Of a stretch of DNA of 64,000 nt, positions 61,737 through 64,000 are shown one piece after another. Position numbers and translations under genes: made by a program. This DNA comes from JBCBDX01 sp039822005 (lineage in GTDB: Bacteria; Pseudomonadota; Alphaproteobacteria; Rhizobiales; Rhizobiaceae). The notes under the pieces are model-generated. The model did not search any database and had not been told where the DNA came from. It saw only the letters and a list, made by a program, of their open reading frames with translations. Within the stretch, counting starts at the first letter, position 1. Each line of letters begins with the position of its first letter. The stretch is taken from NCBI GenBank assembly GCA_039822005.1, contig JBCBMZ010000001.1:930001-994000 (forward strand), written 5' to 3'.

Positions 61737-62566
61737 TAGTTTGTAAACCTTTCCGGTTTGGCCGTGTCGGCCGATTGTTTTTGGGTCGGTATGGTGAATG
61801 TCTCTCTGAAAGCTTCCAGAGCCGCATCAGAGTTGCCTTGCGCAAACGCTTCCAATCCGACCGGCCCGCGATAGCCCATGCCGAAAAGCGCTTGTGCGAC
61901 AAGTGGGTAGTTGATTTCTCCGGTGCCCGGTTCGAACCGACCTGGATTATCCGCGACTTGTACCTCGCCGATCCAAGGCAGACATTTTTCGCACCAGCGG
62001 ATCAAATCACCTTCACCAATCTGCGTGTGGTACAGGTCGAGATTGATTTTCAATTGCGGGCGGTCGATGGCGGAAACAAGGCTCAGCACATCGGATGTGG
62101 AACCAAATGGACAGCCGGGATGATCCAACAGGTTCAGGTTCTCCAGCGTGAAGATCACTTCGTTTTCTTGCGCCAAGTCACAAATCCGTTGAAGTGTGTC
62201 TTTGGCCTTGAGCCACATTGCGCCCGTTACGGTCTCGTGTTGGACTATGGGTATGCCGCCGTCGCCTAGGCCCGTACCGTGCAGATTGTAGCGCTGAACG
62301 TTCAATTTTTTCCCGATTGCGATGGTTTCCGCAGCAGATTTCAGCAGCAGATCGGCGCCCGCGTCGTCCGCCAATCGTCCTTGCAGATAGCCATTCATGA
62401 TCGTGAAAGTGGCGCCGGTTTTTGCCAACTTGTCGATATCATGATCCGGACAGTTCCAAAGCCCGACCCCAAAACCGAGATCGTTCAAACGCGCGGAGCG
62501 CCAATCGATTGGCTTTTCAGGCCACAGCATCTCTGCGCAAGCAGCCAATTGAAAAGGGCCGGACAT
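61736..62566 (-). CDS. TIM-barrel sugar isomerase/epimerase, hydroxypyruvate-isomerase-like
   Basis: 276 residues; AP-endonuclease-2 type TIM barrel. Metal-site Glu in FTLENLN, KINLDLYHTQIGEG and GEVQVADNPGRFEPGTGEINY match the Hyi/IolI/IolO group. The FAACAEMLW-like start fits Hyi better than IolE (inosose dehydratase), which is not in the window. GGGAG precedes the ATG. It probably isomerises an inosose or related keto sugar in this operon. Confidence 0.8.
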   Translation of the reverse strand: MSGPFQLAACAEMLWPEKPIDWRSARLNDLGFGVGLWNCPDHDIDKLAKTGATFTIMNGYLQGRLADDAGADLLLKSAAETIAIGKKLNVQRYNLHGTGLGDGGIPIVQHETVTGAMWLKAKDTLQRICDLAQENEVIFTLENLNLLDHPGCPFGSTSDVLSLVSAIDRPQLKINLDLYHTQIGEGDLIRWCEKCLPWIGEVQVADNPGRFEPGTGEINYPLVAQALFGMGYRGPVGLEAFAQGNSDAALEAFRETFTIPTQKQSADTAKPERFTN

Positions 62567-62590
62567 TTTTGTGCTCCCAATTTGCTCAGC

Positions 62591-63409
62591 TTAGACCGTG
62601 CCGCCAAGCGACCCTTCCAGTTGGGCAAGCTCCTGACCGCCCGCCATCAGGTCTTGAAGTTCTTCAGGCGTGATATCGCCGCGCTTTGCGGTGCCCAGTG
62701 TTTTGCCGCGGTTCAGGACGGTAAAACGATCACCAACCGCCAAGGCGTGGCGCACATTGTGGCTGATGAAAACAACGCCAATGCCCTGTTTGCGGACCTT
62801 GTCGATGGTCGCAAGTACGTTTGATGTCTGGCGCACGCCGAGCGCTGACGTCGGCTCATCGAGAATGAGAATCTTGGCGCCGAAATGAACGGCACGCGCG
62901 ATGGCGACCGTCTGGCGTTCACCGCCAGACAATGTGCCAACGGCTTGATCAGGGGCCCGCAGATTGATGCCCATGCGGCGCATCTCGTCCATCGTGGTGG
63001 TGTTCATCATGTCGAGATCCAGCCGTTTGAACGGACCAAAACCCTTGGTTGGTTCGCGCCCCATGAAAAAGTTGCGCGTAACGCTCATCAGCGGGATCAT
63101 TGCGAGATCCTGAAACACTGTGGCGATCCCGGCTTCCATCGCATCGCGCGGGCTGGAGAAGGACATCGGTTTGCCTTCAAAGAAGATTTCCCCATGCGTC
63201 GGTTTGTGCACCCCTGACATGGTCTTGATGAAGGTGGATTTTCCCGCACCATTGTCGCCCAAAAGGCAGTGGCATTCGCCCGGTTTGACATCGAAACTTA
63301 CGCCGGCCAACGCGATGACGTTGCCAAAGTGTTTCTCGATATCCTTCATCTGAACAATTGGTGCAGCGGTCGAAGGATTGCCGTGGTGAAATTTGCTGTC
63401 TTCAGTCAT
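62591..63409 (-). CDS. Sugar ABC transporter ATP-binding protein (FrcA/inositol type)
   Basis: 272 residues, single ABC domain. Walker A GDNGAGKST, signature LSGGERQT, Walker B ILILDEPTSALG. Same subtype as xylG in this window. With the permease just upstream and the iol genes downstream it likely serves inositol import. Confidence 0.88.
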   Translation of the reverse strand: MTEDSKFHHGNPSTAAPIVQMKDIEKHFGNVIALAGVSFDVKPGECHCLLGDNGAGKSTFIKTMSGVHKPTHGEIFFEGKPMSFSSPRDAMEAGIATVFQDLAMIPLMSVTRNFFMGREPTKGFGPFKRLDLDMMNTTTMDEMRRMGINLRAPDQAVGTLSGGERQTVAIARAVHFGAKILILDEPTSALGVRQTSNVLATIDKVRKQGIGVVFISHNVRHALAVGDRFTVLNRGKTLGTAKRGDITPEELQDLMAGGQELAQLEGSLGGTV

Positions 63410-63410
63410 A

Positions 63411-64000
63411 TCACCGCTCCCCGGTTACGCGTTTGCGGATCGCGTTGTTGAACAGAACCGCGATTAACAGCATCGTGCCGAGGAAGACCTGGAACCAGTC
63501 TTGGTCGAAGTCGGTATAGGTGAGGCCGATCACAACCATGCCGAAAATGATGGAACCGAAAAAGGCACCGATCGCGGAGCCGTAGCCGCCGGTTAGCAGA
63601 CAGCCGCCGATAACCGCGGCGATGATCGCTTCAAATTCCTTCTGGAAGCCGCGCCGTGAGTCCGTTGAACCCGCATCCATAACGGTGATGATTGCCACCA
63701 TCGCTGCACAACATGCTGTCACCATGAACAATGAGATTTTGACTTTGTTGACCGGCACACCAGAATTCGATGCTGCGGTTTTGTCTCCGCCGGCCGCAAA
63801 TATCCAGTTTCCAACCGGGGTCTTGAGCAGCACGAATGTTGCCAAAATGGCGATGAGGCAGAACCACAGAATCTCGATGGGAAGTCCCGGCACTTTCGCG
63901 GTTCCGTTTCGAAATGTGTCGATAATCCCGGCATTGGCGAGCCATGCGAAGAAGCCCGGGAACGCGTCGCCGGAGAAGAAGGGCGCGAGCCAGTCGCCTT
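63411..64000 (-). CDS. Sugar ABC transporter permease, inositol-type (5' part outside window)
   Basis: BPD_transp_2 (RbsC/FrcC) permease; the reading frame is open to the window edge, so the N-terminal part and the binding-protein gene are missing. The seen part holds about five helices, the GGDKTAASNSGVPVNK loop and the IGGCLLTGGYGSAIGA segment. Internal GTG and ATG codons near 63893 are not the real start. Confidence 0.87.
   Translation of the reverse strand, partial: GDWLAPFFSGDAFPGFFAWLANAGIIDTFRNGTAKVPGLPIEILWFCLIAILATFVLLKTPVGNWIFAAGGDKTAASNSGVPVNKVKISLFMVTACCAAMVAIITVMDAGSTDSRRGFQKEFEAIIAAVIGGCLLTGGYGSAIGAFFGSIIFGMVVIGLTYTDFDQDWFQVFLGTMLLIAVLFNNAIRKRVTGER

Noticed and set aside
1..64000. 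Mobile elements, CRISPR arrays, tRNA or rRNA genes
   Set aside because: No transposase or integrase-like protein, regular repeat-spacer pattern or tRNA-like cloverleaf was recognised in the gaps, which are nearly all short.

Overview
The window reads as a chromosomal (or chromid) catabolic region of an alphaproteobacterium, most likely of the Rhizobiales (Hyphomicrobiales). This is inferred from family content and gene order: a Mur-type Fur protein beside sitABCD, a C-P lyase operon carrying PhnF, a DUF1045 protein and a hexapeptide transferase, a RutR-controlled reductive pyrimidine cluster, and an IolC-DUF2090 fusion. G+C looks moderate (mid-fifties percent by eye). I saw no transposase, phage gene, tRNA, rRNA or CRISPR. 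Genes are tightly packed, often with ATGA or TGATG overlaps, and at least seven ABC importers are present.

Layout. 1-6457: D-xylose uptake and phosphorylation (ROK repressor, partial; xylF, xylH, xylG, xylB) followed by a PcaD-like enol-lactonase. 6416-10523: sitDCBA Mn/Fe importer on the minus strand, divergent from mur, with a Mur-box-like palindrome between them. 10524-10943: intergenic, with a strong minus-strand terminator that suggests a small RNA, and the xylA promoter region. 10944-12254: xylA. 12272-19964: a poorly understood unit made of two large two-domain NTF2/SnoaL-like proteins, a complete family-1 ABC importer, and a MetE-C-like protein that keeps all four zinc ligands. 20028-22107: Mrp/ApbC ATPase and purU. 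22111-35666: C-P lyase pathway: phnF divergent from phnGHIJKL plus hexapeptide transferase, then phnC, phnD, two phnE genes, DUF1045, phnM and phnN. A PhnF-like palindrome and a Pho-box-like repeat lie in the phnF/phnG gap, and a 328-bp insert separates phnI from phnJ. 35706-36803: PreA-like dehydrogenase without a ferredoxin domain. 37006-37473: small HEPN-like protein.

37476-46694: a ten-gene minus-strand operon for reductive pyrimidine catabolism (N-carbamoyl hydrolase, small membrane protein, dihydropyrimidinase, DapA-like lyase, membrane protein, ABC ATPase, small winged-helix-like protein, two permeases, NMT1/ThiY-type binding protein). It starts at a near-consensus RutR box and ends at a good terminator; rutR is divergent and followed by an alpha/beta hydrolase. 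47701-55885: a second family-1 sugar ABC importer whose permeases carry unusual insertions, followed by three overlapping Gfo/Idh/MocA oxidoreductases. 55890-64000: a minus-strand inositol operon (partial permease, ATPase, TIM-barrel isomerase, iolG, RpiR regulator, iolC-DUF2090, iolD, small membrane protein).

The best candidate for an undescribed system is 12272-19964, possibly extending to purU: a dedicated importer with NTF2-like proteins and a zinc methyltransferase-like enzyme, suggesting import and demethylation or C1 release from a methylated compound. That function is inference. Other items of interest are the putative sRNA at 10571-10700, the antisense small gene inside the phn operon, the extra genes in the pyrimidine operon, and the lack of phnP and preT.
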